Assembly: GCA_007922225.1 (NCBI GenBank)
Contig: ML679961.1
Location: 65,733,075-65,797,074, forward strand
Source: Emydura subglobosa
Lineage: Eukaryota; Chordata; Testudines; Chelidae
Length of the DNA: 64,000 bases
Direction: 5' to 3'
Shown here: piece after piece, positions 39,201-54,200 of the stretch
How the letters are laid out: every line of letters starts with the position of its first letter
How positions within the stretch are numbered: position 1 is the first letter of the stretch
Position numbers and translations under genes: made by a program
The notes under the pieces: model-generated
Database searches by the model: none
Told to the model about the DNA's origin: nothing
What the model saw: only the letters and a program-made list of their open reading frames with translations

Positions 39201-42200
39201 GATGTGCCTCCAACTCTGGAAGTTTCAGAGATGCCTGTTCTACCAAGTTAGTGATCAGGCTCCCTTTGGAGTCTAGTAAAAAATAAAAATCCAAGATTTG
39301 ATTAGAACTGCAATGTTTAATAATACAGATGCTGGGACTTTTTCCACCCTAGCAAGCACATCCATCAATTTAGAGATGACTTTCAGTAGACGTTTTCAGG
39401 AATTACTGCACTAGAACAGACCAACAGCCCCATCTAGTCTAGCACCCTGACTGAGTAGCAGGGAAAGTGTAAAACCCCCAAGACGCACCTAGTTGTGCAA
39501 TATTGCATTAGTGGGGGGAAGGGACATAGATTTCTTCCTAAATTTAGCTGGTGGACATCTCTTAGACCCTGGAGTATGAAGTTTAAAGAGCACTTACAGT
39601 TCTCTTAGCTTTCTGTGAATCACAGATGCCTAGTCCTTTACTAAAGCTCTTTAGAAGTCTGATGAGTGAAAAAATGTCACTGCTACATATTTAGAAGAAG
39701 AACTTGGAACTAGGTAGCAGTTGTTCCAACACTGAACAGTTATTTCTGGGAACAATGATCAGCTGATACATAGTTCGCTCAATCAACCACTGACAACTGC
39801 CAGGGCTCTTCGGCTACCAAACTTTTACTGATGGAGACTCATTTGCTCTCACCTTACTGGGCAGCAACAACCAAATGCAAAGGGAAAAAAACAGGAGAAG
39901 CAGAACTACCATTTGTTTTAGTATCATTTACACAGAAATGGTATTTTTTCCCCCGATATAAACAGACAATGTCAGGTTAAAAAAATTATATCTATTTTAA
40001 AAAACAAATCTCCCTGTGTTTTACCACCTTTTAAGCTTATTAAAACTGAACATTTAAAAAATGTAATTTACTTATAATTTATGCCATTTACATTTTGCTT
40101 TTCTCTCTCTCTGTTTGAATGAATATAGCTTCATTGGTTTAACTTTTGCTATTGATAAGCTTCTGATTTTGGCGCAATAGCCCACTGTTGCAAGGTTTGT
40201 ATTCCAAATGCTTGAGGGAAATTTAAATCCCAAACAAGTCTCTGCATTTATATTTTTAAAAATTCACAACTGCATTGCTAATACTAGATTTTAAAAACTT
40301 ATATTTATATTGTCTAAATTCAGGAATTAGTCTATGAGGTGGTAGACCTTTTCATCAGTTTTAGACAGTTTTAAAAAAAAAAAAAATTAAAAGCAAAAAA
40401 ATGGTTGACAGAGTCTTTAGTGCTAAGAGAACCCATGAAACTCACCTGGAAAATCTTCAACGTGTGTCAGTGTTTGCAGGATTTGATCTAGGTGCTGCGA
40501 TAAAACAATCTGATTAGCAATACAGTCCTCAGTCAGGGTTGGGTAGCACATCTGGAGAAGGTCCACAATATTGTATCGAAACTGACCATTTATTTTGTCA
40601 TCAGAGACCTCTGTTGAGAAACAAAGATCAATAATAATGATAGTTAATACTGGACACTAAGTCTTTTGGGCCTAAAAGACACACAGAAAGAGGACAAGCT
40701 TTACACCTCTAGTTAACCAGTTCAAAACCAGTGAAGTTGGGTAAGCAGTAGAGATGATGTAGCTAGCAGAGCTAAAAACTTTCTAAAGGGAATTAAGAGG
40801 CCACAGAAGGCAGTTTAAAAAGCCAAGATAAAAATACCTTTATGGAAAGCTTTGAAATATTCTGTTTAATGAACAACTCCTTAGCTATATTTACTTATCC
40901 ATCATGCTAGAAGCCAAATCTAATTTACAGATTCTCAGCACACCCAAAAAAGTTGCTGATACATTACACAAATACACTTCCAAAATACAAAGGGAATAGA
41001 TACAAATTCAGCATGCAACAAAGAATTTTTAGAAGCAACAAAGCCTATACATGTACTCCCTAGCCCTGGAAAACTAGTAGCCGACACACCAGAAACCAAG
41101 ACCTCAAAGCATACAGAGAGAAAAACACTTACCTGATTTAGATTGCCCTTGTGACATACAAGGATAGTTGAGAATTTTATTTATTTGTTGAAGAACTGCT
41201 GGGAAACCCCTTATGCCATCAGCATGCAGTAGAATGAAGTCGAGTCTACGGCCTACAAGCATCATTAGACAAGGGAGGGAAAATAGGAGTTGGGGGTGAC
41301 ATATGACAGAGTTACAAGCTTACATAAATCATGTTCTTTCATTAAAACTCCATAGCTACTACGAACAGTTATTTTAAAACTAGAAAGAGCATACAGGCAT
41401 TTTTTCCAAAGCCCATTGTGACAATGCGCCCCATGTACACCCTTATGTTGTGATTGTGTATCATTCATGTTCACCCTGATAGTGTAACTGTATTGTTTAA
41501 TGCAAAGTATGTAATGAAAGGTGTTTCTGGAATGCTCATGACATACTGAACATTATTGTTATGACATTGCAAGAAACATACTACTATCTGTGTGGTTATG
41601 AGGCTCTGCTATGTAATATTCCCAAATATTTGTCTCACATGTTTTAAGGCCGATCTAGGCAAACACTAAAAGCAGCAGTGGTTCACACCTCCCTAAGGCA
41701 TACATAAAACAATCCAGCTCTTCCAGGAACAATAGACTAACCTAAGCATCTGATAAGGTTAGGATCGACTCCCTAGAGAAGACCAGGCAAGGAATACTGT
41801 TGCTCACCTGACCCTGAAGGGGAGAGCGTGAAGCCCAAGGGGGGACATGGAGACATTTGAAATAGGGGGAACATTTTGCTTCCAGGATCTCTCTCTGGCA
41901 ATCCATCTACAAGACAACATCCAGACTGTCCACAGAGGGAGAGCCTGGTTGGAGGCCGACCAACCAGCCTGTGGTGAGAACCATCTAAAGACTGTAAGGC
42001 TACTGAAATGTTAAATTTAGTTTAGAATGCGATTTGCTTTTATTTCTTCCTGATCAAATCTGACCTATATTCCTCTGTCTTATAATCACTTAAAATCTTT
42101 CTGTACTTAATAAACTTAATTGTTTGTTTTATCTAAAGCAGTGCATGTGGTTTGGGTGCATGTAGAGACTTCGTTTAGAGTGACAGAGTTGGCGCATATC

Positions 42201-45200
42201 AATTTCTTTGATAAATTGATGGACTGCGAGCTTGCAGCACTGAATTCTGTAAGACGGTGGTTTCTAGGGTTGCATTTGGGATTGGGGGTGTTTGCTGGGT
42301 CATTCTATTGCATAATCCCATAAGTGGCTGGCCAGAAGCACTCATTCACTAAGTCAGGGGCCTCTTGCTTACAGGAGGCTGTGTGCTGGCTGACCCAGGA
42401 GTGGGGGGTTCACACAGCAAGGGCAAGTGCAAGACAGGTCCCAGGGATGAGGGATTGGACTGACACAGCTAGACACCAGTCCAGATTGCAGAGGGGAACA
42501 TCACAGCCATGCAGCTGAACAAACCTACCCTTTGTCTCAAGGCTATTATGTAATCGTCTCTCTGCTGTTTCCAACAGCTGCTTGCAGGTTTTCCACAGGT
42601 GGCACTGCGTACAAGCTAAGTCAAATGCTGCCATTGCTGAAGGGCTGAGGTCTGCCAGTACTTCACTCATAGGATCTGTATGCTCCAGCTGGATGCCTCT
42701 AGTCCAAAAGTTTTCTTGGAGAGTAGGGACAAGGCTTCCAGAAGTGGTAAGCAGCTTATCAGTAACATCCGAGATGGAATAAAATACCATACCTAAACAA
42801 TCAACCAAAACATGCAGTCATTAGTTAAACTGGACAATTATTTTATGTCCCATAATGAATAATTCTTTGGTCCTTTACTAATGCAACTAGCATCTGGTCT
42901 GCTTTTTGGACCACTGCTGCACATGGAACAGAGGTTTACACTGAGCTACTCACAAAGATGCCTGGTTTATTTCCCTGGAGTGGTTATAGCAAATTTAGAA
43001 CCGAGCAATGTCAGTCTGAATAGTTGAAGTTGTTTGACAATGTGCACCACCTTGTACTCATCAACATTGACTACCATCTACTATCACGTTGCCCAGACTT
43101 CCATCTTTGTAAGATTATTCTGAAGTTCCTTAATCATCTCCAGTTTTTACCAGCCTAAGCAACTTTATTATCTATAGATGGCCATCTCCTTGTTCCCATT
43201 TTCTAGGCTATTAATATAAAAAGGAGGACAGTTTATTCCTCTAAGCAATCATATTTGTAGCACAGTTGTAGCATCTGAGCTCTTATTCTTCCTTATTTGT
43301 TTTCTACCTCTTAACGAGATTCCTCATTTCTAGTTTATAGAATTCAATCATCCAGTCTTTACCTGCTGCTGCTGCACTCCCAATAGCCTGAAGCGTTGAG
43401 CGGCCACTGCCAGATCTCCTAATGCCTCCAGTACCATCAGCTGACTGATTTGCAATTTTGTGCTCCACTTTTGCCAGCTCCCGCACCACCTCTTGGTAGC
43501 GTTCCATGAAAACCAGCTCACCATAGCAAGCCGAAGACTCCAGATTAAACATCAAAGCCACCTGTCACAGGTAATAATGCAGCAGGTTATACTGTACATC
43601 ATCAAAATACTGTTTGAAAGGCCAAATAACATTTTACTAAAAACTTTTTAAAAAGTGCCTCAACTAAAAACAAACACGGGCAATTTCAGCCCAAGTGGCA
43701 ATTTTATTCAGAAAGTTCTAGATGCCTGAAAATAGGGACTTATAATGAAGACACTTTTGCAATTATAGCTCTATAGTTCTGCTAGCAGGAGCCATAAAAT
43801 TGGATTTGGATTCACTCTAACAACTGACTTATAAAGATGTTACAAAGATTCCAATACATTACACATTCAAAGGATTAAGTAGCTAGTCCCACAGTGTGAA
43901 CTATTTTAAATTAGTCCTTATCAAACAGGGAATACCCTCTAGATTAGACTATTCTAAAATTATGTTAGGCCAACAAGGTTGTGTGGGCTGTTGTTACTCA
44001 GCCATCGGGGGGGGGGACACCAGTTAAACCCTGTTCCAAGGTTGTGTTACCATCACAGATATAGAGACACAAAGTAGCAAAGAAAAACAGATCTGTTAGC
44101 CCCAGGGGAGGAAAATAAAAAACCATGTTTGCTAACTGGAACTGAGTAAGGGACTGACATTCACCTGCTGCTGATGCAAGGATAACTATGCAAAAGCACT
44201 TGACAGTGTCCCCCTCAATCATAGCTGGGCCACTGCACTTTCTATAGGATTCAACTGCTGAAACACTTCAGGCCAGTTTTTCAGAAAGGCAGCTTGAAAG
44301 CTACATGCAAAAATGCACATGGAATTGTAACCAAGTGTGGCAATATAGATGCACAAGTTTGCTAATTGCACATGTATAGGAGGGGGCTAGGAGTTAGTGG
44401 CACACATACCTTGGGCCTCCTGTTCTGACAGCTTGACCACAAAACACTCCTCCTTCACATGCCCATTAAGCAAGTGTGCCATACACACTAGACCAAGCCA
44501 ACAGCTAGGGAACTACGGCATGTCTTTACATGTTAGAGATGGGCATGAAGGTTGTGGAGAGTCATGGGGTTTTTTTGGTTCAATGACTATAAAAAAAAAA
44601 ATAGCTGAAATACTGCTTTTCATACAAGAATGGCATTCCACACACGGGCTCATCACCATCTCTCTCACCCACATGGAACACCAGGTTAGGCCCAGGCCTT
44701 GTAAAGCCTTCACGAGCTTTGAAACCCCAGTTTCCTTGGGGGTACTGGCTTGAGCTATTCTTGTTCCCCTCCTGCTGCTGGATCTACTCTGGCCCCTGAA
44801 TTTGGAAGGCAGTCTCCACCACATATTTTTGTCCTTTAAACACCCAGCTGGCTGGCACAGTAGGAATTCAATACAAATCTCATCAGCCATCACGAGCAGA
44901 GGCTTCCATATTGAACCAGCTTCTGAGTTTTGCATAGCAATGAACACACACACTTACCTGATGGGCTTCTATAAAGTTCCCCCTCAGGATACAGGAGACT
45001 AGAAGAGACTCTGGTGGGGAGAGCATCATGGGTATGAGGAGGTTCTGCTGACGAGGCTTCAGCCTACATTCTAGGTCACTCCAGCCAGACACAGTACTGG
45101 TACTTCCCTCTACAAGACCAAAGAGGGACACAGCATGCTGGGTTATAATGGAAACAAGCTTTTCATCAGGCACTAACGCTTCAATATGGAGACGGGGAAT

Positions 45201-48200
45201 TTGAAGCGGAGTTTACAATACCAGTTTTAAGGGGTTGTATTGTCTGCTTTAAGTAATTGACATATAGCTAATTATGAATCATGTCTCCCACTGCAAAGAA
45301 TCCAAAGCACTTTACACATATATCAGTTCACCCACCACCTGCCTCTGCGGAGGAACCTGTTTAATGCCACACCACACAACTATTTAGGTCAGAAAGTAAA
45401 GAATATTTTCAGTTAATCCTACTGTTAAAATTTTCATGGAATCTTCAAGGAAAATTACTGATCAGGACTTCAGTTTTACATCTCACCTGAAGAGAAACAC
45501 CCCTCAGCAGCCTACCCTCCCCAAGTATCAGACGGGGTACTGGCTTGGTTTGACACAGATGGATGAGTCTCAGGTACTGAAGTGGATGTAGAACTCCAGG
45601 TGTCTGTTGGTGGTCTTCTAAGCAAGTGCTGACTTGGTCTATTCTTTTATCTTGTGAGATCAACCAAGATCACAGCCTCATGTGACAGGCAGTCTGTCAA
45701 ACTAAGAGTAGTAACGGAGCCCGCTGACTGGACAAAGGAGCTTAAAAGGCAACTTCAGGTCCAATAGACTCTATTTTTCCATGCATCATTTGTACAAAGC
45801 ATTTCAGAACAATTTCCAACATACGAGAGTCAAGCAAAAAAGCCATGGGCTCGAGAGCTGATGAGCCCATGCACCCACCAATAAAGTCAGTATGGCACTT
45901 AGATACCACAATGTCAGATGCCTTAGAAAGGTATGTTGGGGTCAGTTCAAGCTCTGGATTAGTGTGACCTTATGACTGACTGACTGACATTTTAAAGGCA
46001 CAACAGTGAGAGTCACAGTTCTAGCTCCTACCACAACTGTAACTCCGCCCAAGCACATATGTATTCGGTATAAATTTAGCAGCCAATGCATTAATACCAT
46101 CTATATTTAAATTGTATTAATAAGAGGGAGAAGACAATTCAGGGTTCTGGTGCCCCAGTGTCTGGGAGAGCACAGCTGGAGTCCTCTAAACCTTTTTATG
46201 AATTTAAATATTTTATATTCTAACAAGTCTGTGGCCTCCTAGCACTTCACAATTGTCACTACACTACACACCACAGCCATTTGCAAAATCACAGCAGCAG
46301 CAAGAGAATGCTGATCCTCCTGTTCCAAAAAGAAAAGGTCCCTGGCATTCAAACTAGAAAAGAATCTCGGTTAGCAAGGGAAAGTCTGACAAGGTTAAGC
46401 AGTTCTGACTCCATACTGCACAGAGCAGTGATGTGCACAAACCGATCAGTTAGTTTCAAACAAAAATCCTTTCAATGAGATTTAGTACCTGAAGTGCTGG
46501 TGCTCAATTCACTGCTTGTACTTTCCAGTGATTGACCGGAAGTTCCCTCTTTACAATCTGAAGTGGAAAATAAAAACAGCATGTGAAATATCTCAGACCC
46601 AGACAGGACAACTGAAGCTCCTCTTCTGGGCAAGAGAGCTCAGGGGGAATAACGCAGATTATTAAGCAACTGCAAGATACCACTGATGTGGTCCTCAAAC
46701 ATGAGCCATTACTTAATCTATGGAGAGCACAGAAGACACTCACTCTGGAACAAAAGAGTGGGTCATCCAGTCTGGCCTCCTGTCGGATGGTGGAGAATGT
46801 CAGATGCTTCAAAGGAAAACTTTACCCTCCCATTACAAGAATGGCCCTAGTTCTACAAAGTTGTAAGACTGAGGCAGGAGAATCAAAGGCCACTGTAATT
46901 TTTATCCCAGCTGCTATCACTGCAGATGCTATGCTCATTCATGGTCATAAAGAGATTTGGGTGGGGTTGTTTTGTTTTTTTAAAACACTCAATATCTTGC
47001 AACAGCAAGTTACCTAGAATAATCATATGTATAGAAAAAACTGATACATGGAAATAATTTTAAGCATGTTGCCTTTTAATTGTGAGGTGGATTTTGGGAT
47101 AATGACATCTACCCAACGGGTACTGGACTGGGACCAGCCACTCTTCACAAAGAACACCAAATCATATCTATATTGGACACTAACTAAAGAGCTTGGGGAG
47201 ATACGAGGCCTAATACTCCATTTCCAGTCCTGTGAGCCGCCCAGTCACCCTTCTCGAGACACCAGCAAATAGTTTCCTTTTCTGGTTAAATGACATGCAC
47301 TTGCAATGCTGTCTCCACGGCAATTTCTCTACTCACCCATCCTCCACCTCCGAGTTTGACGGCGCTTCCTCAAGCTTGAGCATCTGGTTAAGGAGTAGTG
47401 TCTCTTGGAGGCTGCAAGTTGATGTTCTGAAAGAGCAGCAGTCTGAGTAGCTTCTTTAGGGGTCATTATTATACACATACAAATCCACTGCCAGGCAACA
47501 GGTCAAGACATTAAAAAAAAAATTACCAGATACATAGCAAGAAACTAGGGGCCTAGTAGAAAAATAAAGATGGACACATGCCTGTATGGTCCAGGGCAAT
47601 GCCTTGGAGAGAAATCCAGACTCATGTGTCCATGGATATCAAGGAGAGTGCTGAGATTCCTATCAGGAGGCTGCTGCCCCGGGACCCTGCTCAAAATATC
47701 AAATATTTAATACACCCTCAGGAGTCAGGTCACAACACTTCAGCTCCATGAACGTTCTGCTAAGTCTGAGCCTACACAGGCTTCAAAAGACATTAGCACT
47801 ACACCTCAAGACTGACCTGCACTACCTTCTATTCTCCCAACCCTGAACCTCTATAGAGCAGAAGCTGCCAGCCATGCCACATCATGCAGGGCTTTATGAA
47901 GCAGACACATGAAGAAATGGGGAAAATAGTCATTTGCAAGCTACACTAAAGACCAGTACACTAGCCCACAAGACTAATGAGCTCTTCTCCCATGTGTGCT
48001 GTAGATCTCTCAATTCAAGGATCACCAAGCTGTGGCTACTGAGACCTTACTGGGTCTTACCTGCATTTCTATTACTCATGACTACTTTGTATCTCCACTG
48101 AGCTTCAGAGAGGTATTTGGAGAACTGCAGCACTCTGCTCCCGAAGACATCTCTATTCACAGAGAAACTCAAGCACTCCACCAACTCCAACTCATCATGG

Positions 48201-51200
48201 GGCACATTACTCGAGTCCCATGGGAGGGAACTCTGAATTTCTTCCAAGTGGTTGAGGAGCATCTTGAGGAAGGCATCCATTGCCAGATCATCCACTAAAA
48301 ATCCAGTGACATCACTGGTAAGGTGTTTCAGATCTAGATGGCTCAGCCTGGAGGATTCACAGGTCTCACTAGTCAACTCTGAGCCAAGCAGAGTTTGAGC
48401 ACCATGGTAGATTGTCCGGGGAGCCTGAAGATGTTTCTCTACCTTCCTTTCAGGCTCTGCTGGATGCTGTGGACTTTCTGAGGTGGAAGATTCTCGGCTG
48501 GCACTGCCATCCAAGTTGCCAGCACCAAAGCTCTTTTTCACAATATCATCCTCTTCTGCATAGTCCTCAGGCTGGGGAGTCTCTGTGTAGAGGTCACTAT
48601 AGGAGACAAAAAGCAAGGAGAAGATGTTCTCCAGAAGCTCCAGATGCAGAGGAGCAGGGACACTCCGTAAGTACTGTTGGCACTTGGCAAGATACTGAGG
48701 AAAAACAGCTGGACAATCTGTAGGTGTAAAACAAAACAAAACACACACTTAAAACATTTGCCAGGAATTGTTTTCTCCTCCCCCTCCTTTCTGATTCCAC
48801 AAGGGTGAACAAAGTTACAAGAATGGGAAACAAGAGAGCCATTAAAGAACAAGATGGCAATGGACTTTTATAAGAATCTTTGCCACAGGAGTTCAGAGCA
48901 CTGCTCCATCTAGTTCAATATCCTGCCTTCAGCTGTGACCAGTACTAATAGTTCATAGGTGAACATTTCCCTCCTAATAAAGTATCTAGGGAGTTACTCC
49001 TCTCTGACCCAGCAGTGACCAACTTATGCCCAAACTCAGATTTCCTCCATTTTAGCACATCTATAGCTTGTGGCCACTAAGAGAGACTATGTAAACACAA
49101 TGTTTGCTCCAAAAATATCAAGCTCTTTAAAAAAAAAAGAAATTCTAGCTACAATATCCCATTAATACCAGTATTTTCTCCTTATACACTGTATTTTAAT
49201 CTAAGGATTTTAGAGTGCTTTACAAAGGTGGGTAACTTACATCTAACTGTAATAGATATAGAAAGTAAGACTTATCTACCTCATATAGATGCTGTGAGAC
49301 TTATTTGCTTGTAAATGCTTTGAGCAAGGAATTATAGATGTTCAAAGTGTAATATTAAAATAAATTACAATCACAGAATCTAGCAACTAGATATGTACAA
49401 GCTACTAAACCTAGGCAAGGAGGCCAATCTCCTGTTGTTTCCTTAAGAGGGGTCGAATCTTCAGGGAGGTCACTGAGAAGGTTGTGCATGCAGTCCTTGC
49501 ACTTCAAATGTCTATGTGAATTCACACACAGGGCATAGATTGCGTATTTCATGGCGCAAAACGCCCAGAAGAGCACCAAGTTGCGTCGCTGACTCAGGAG
49601 GCTGGGAACCAACACCACTGTAAAGTGAAACATGGGATGGTTAGTTCTCACACATTTTGAGGAAGATTGACTAATTCTAGTTTATACCAGGTCTTCAAAT
49701 TCCCCTCCATCCCTAATTCCTTTTAGAAAAGGAAAGCAGAGATTTTTCTGCCCTCCCTGTATGGCTGTTTATAAAGAGAGCAGGTGTTCAGCAAGAGAGG
49801 AACTAACAGATTACTTTTGTAGAGTTGTTTTCACTGTCCTCCCCAGTGTATATAATTTTTTTTTAAAGTAATTTCACCTCACATCCCTATTAACTTGTTT
49901 TGGGTACAGTCTCCTTACAGGGTACTCAAGACTACAGTAGGGTCAAAATGTTGTGACAGAAGTGAGATTTTCAGACTGTTAAATTGCCTTTTCACTCTTC
50001 TTTTCATGTTATAGACATGCTTCCAGGGAATTAAATACCTCAAATTAGAGTTATTTACTAGACAACTCCATATCAGATTCCACCATAATTCCAGTCACAC
50101 AGGTTCCCAACCTTGGTGTTATGAGACTCCTCTATCTGCTTTATGCTTGATTCCATCTCGGATATTGCTAAATTCTCTGCATCTCAAATCTGCCTCTTCC
50201 TCTCCTACTCTATTTCTCAACCCTTCGGTTTGTTATCTCTTGCTTCAATTACTGCAACCCCTTCCGCTCTGTTTTCTCCAGGTTCCAAATCACAACCCTC
50301 AATATCCTTTAACGTGCAGCTATAAAAATAATCTTCCTCGTTTACCATGCTAGCTATGTTGTCTGCTTTCCTTGAAACTGTATTGTCTTCTGCTCAGTAC
50401 ATACTACACAAGTCTTCAAGCCCCTGCACAGCTTGGTTCCCATCTTATCTTCTGCCATTACCTACATTCTGATAATTCAGGTCACCTTGATGTTTTCTTA
50501 GTTTTCTTCTCCCACAAGTGGCTCTGCCCTTTTTTCTTGCCATTCCCTATAGCTGAATATCATCCTTGGCGCTGTGCACCCCACAATCACTCTCCTCCAG
50601 TCACTTCTTACACAGACCGTCTTGGACAACTGACCTCCACCCAGCCTTCCTCCATGACATTATGATTTAGCAGCGTATGGAACAAAGAACAGAGAACAAG
50701 ACGCATACAAAAGAATAAGCATCTAATAATCATCCTCAGAGGAGCTGAGCCAGCAATTGCAACAGTGGGAAACTTAAGCAAAACTATCTAAATGTAGACA
50801 TTGCCTAAAAGTCTGTGTTGCTAGATGTGGTTACAACACAGAAAAGTTAGACACATTCAATATCTGGTTTGGCCTGGTAGTATAGATAGGACTGAGTTAT
50901 GTTGTTCCATTTACAATGCAAGGTCAAACCCTTTTTTTAAAACCAGGTTGAATGTTAGCATGTCATAACATGACCTGCAACACAGTAGGTTTTCCTTGTG
51001 CAGAAAGGCCACAATCGTGGCCAAACTAGTTTATAACCTGCTTTAAAGAATTTGTATTAACCTAGCTGTATTATTTGGTTAGACTCTAACCAAATTGGCT
51101 GATCAAACTGTTACAGCCTAGTTTGGGCACTACCCCATTTGAGCACCACTTAACCATAGCTATTAAACATGATTAAAGGTGACCTGTAAAGGATTTGAAG

Positions 51201-54200
51201 GAAATAAGGGGATTATACCTTTTTCGCTTCTTTATGATGGTTCAAGCTGCCTTTATCTGTCTCCTCCATGAATTCTTCCCTGCCCCTTCCACCTTGTTTT
51301 GGGGGCAGGAAAGGTATCACATGCTAGAAATGTGGTCCCTTATCATATTATTAGACAGCAGAGCTGAGTACAGTGTACAAGTCACCTTTAGCTCACCAAG
51401 GGAACACAATGCAAAGGCAGTAGAATATTACACCATTTCTATTCTCAGGATAACTTATACTCTCTATGTAGATAAATATATTGGTCTCTAATAGATATTG
51501 CATGGTTGTACAGTAGTGGTCCCCAAACACTACCATTTAAAACAATGTTACCACAGTGTTTGGGACAATAGTGTAGTTTTTTTTTTTTTTTATTAGAACA
51601 ACAGGACCAGCCCATCTGGTTGCTGGTAGTGCAGCATGGGTATTCATGGACTGTTTAAACAATATACTGGAATCACATAATGCCTATGGTCCTGTCCAAA
51701 CCCTGGGAGATGAACTGCATTAGCTAGAACAATGTTTGAACAATGTTAATCAGAGTGCTCAAGCATTTTTCCATGAAAACCATTAGCACAGATTTTTCTG
51801 AGACTCATGCTATAAAACTCATGGGTTTTATTAAAAATAAATCTGCCAGAGTAAGCACAGCCCAAGATCCATCATTGCAGCTTCACTACTGGTAGCAATG
51901 GTGGAGGGTGGAGTGTAGACAGTACTCAGATGTTTTTAACTTCCTGTCCTTTAAGGGTATGTCTACATGGCAATTAAACACCCACTGCTGGCCTGTGTCT
52001 GCTGACTCAGGCTCATGGGGCTCGGGCTACCGGCCTGTTTAATTGTGATGTAGAGGTTCGGGTTCTAGGATCCCACAATGGGGGGAGAGTCCCAAAACCT
52101 GGACTCCAGCCTGAGCATCTACACCGCCATCAAACAGCCCCTGTAGACCAAACCCCATGAGCCTGAGTCGTCAGACATGGGCCAGCAGTGGGTGTTTAAT
52201 TGCCATGTAGACATGCTCTTAGTCACTGAAGTGATAAAAACACCAGTCTCCAGTCTGCGCTGATACATCTTCTCTTGTTAAAACAATGGTGGGAGATTTT
52301 CAGAAATGACTCAGGGCAGATACAACCACAGAAACTAGAACAGGGTTTGACTGATATGGCTTTCCAGAAAAAAAGTCTTCATCCAGACTATTCAAACAGT
52401 TTTTTAATCTCACTGTGTCTCACCATTATAACCGAAACACTTCATCTGGGCTTTTTCCACATTGGAAGCAGGAGTGCAACAGCTGCTAACAGGGCTATGT
52501 TTAGACTAGTCTTTTTTCCTGAAGCTTCCCACCACTGTCATTCTGTAGGTGTGAACAACTGAAGGAGTGATAGTTTAGGAAAGGCAGCTGCTAGTGTTTT
52601 AACTAGCTGTCATATAACCTATACACCAGTCTGCACTTGACAGCACTTTGTGTCTGGTCAGTTTCATGGTTTTGTTCATGATCAATTGCACTGTTAGTCT
52701 CATGCACTAGAAGAGATACCATTCTGATACACTGATCTGAGGCGGGAAGCTCAGATGCATGCTCTTCTCCAGGTCTTACAGGAGGGCATTAACCAGTAAC
52801 AGCAGCAGCAAAAATTAAACTGAGGCAGCAGCAGACAGGTGCGTGCACAGGAAAGAAGCAAGACAGGTGGAAGCCTGTGCCTGATGGGTGCTGCTATTTT
52901 TGGCCCCCACCCAAGTTATCCTTATCATCATCATGGGAGTAGAAAACTCAGGTTTTTAGGCTTCCCCTCTCCCCACTCTTTCAATTTCAGGATACACTGT
53001 CTTAAGGTTGCTCTGTCAGGAAACTGAATTGTAAAAGAATTCACAGTGACAGCACCCCTTTTAAATGCAATTCTCTTAATTCATCACTGAGGTGGAAGAA
53101 AAGGGAAGGCTTAATGAAAATCAAGTAGTTATGTAAATTAAAGTGATCTTAGAGAAGTGAAACTAGGGCTAGAATTTACTTCTGTGCAGCTGCATGACTT
53201 GGGCAAATTTAAGTGGGCAGAGTCTTCCTGCCTCAGGAGGTTTCTGAAGGTATTTTATCAGCAGGCATTTAAAGGTGGAGTCCAGTATTATAATAGAGAT
53301 TCTAACAAACATTTAACTGCAGAGAGGAGAAACGTACTAAGTTAATGGAATAGCACACAGCAAAATAAAGAATCTAAATAACAGGCCGGGGGGGGTGGGG
53401 GGGGGAGAAGAGGAGAAGGAATTCTTGCAGACTGAACTGAACAAAAAAAAAAAAAAAATTGAGGAAAAACCCCCCAGAAAAATGCCCCAGGTTGGGTTTC
53501 ATTCCTAGTCCTATCCCATGACCAGCACAGCCCAACCTTTACCTCTCTCCTCTGTCTCACAAACATTGATTTGTACAAGCACAGAGAGCCAGAAGGCAAG
53601 ACACAGATAAACCCCTATTCACTAGAGGCACTAACTGATCCCCAACTCCCTGCCAAACACGCGCGCACGTGCGCACGCACGCACACACAAATTTAGGCAT
53701 TTAATGTTTTAAGATTAAAAAAAAAAAAAATAGGAAGCCACCATCTGGACAATTTGTGAATATGAAGGAGGAGGGAAAGAACTGGGTTCCTTTTAGAAAG
53801 CATTAGAAATCAGAAAGATTCAGTGTTATTGTAAGTTCGATCATGGAAAATTGTCAGTTCATTTAAACAACTCAACTTGAAAACACACACACAACCCCTT
53901 ACTAGAATCTGTAGCTTTCCAGTTCCCAGTATTTTCTGTGGAGTCATCAAGCAGAGCCCCTCCTGGGAAGCAACTACTGACCTAGACACTAGCTCCACTT
54001 AATGAAAAGACAACAGGAGCATCTGAAAAACTCTTGAAAATTCCTTTAAATGTACATTGAATAGTAATCTAAAGGCATTTCAAGGACTAGATTTATTTTA
54101 TTCAAAATAGGTGCTCCATCAGATAGTGGAGGGCCAAATGTTAAGGTTAAATTGAAGAGGGTTTTGCAAAACCTAATATTAGAAAATGCATCAGTGATTT

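Noticed and set aside
41233..41245. Alternative acceptor CCGTAG within exon 17
   Set aside because: It would shift the frame; the upstream CTTGTAG gives GRRLDFILLHADG, as in human.
44513..44953. 146-codon minus-strand frame touching exon 14
   Set aside because: It is in a different frame from exon 14, which meets a stop soon after its donor; the donor CATCAG|gtaagt is strong.
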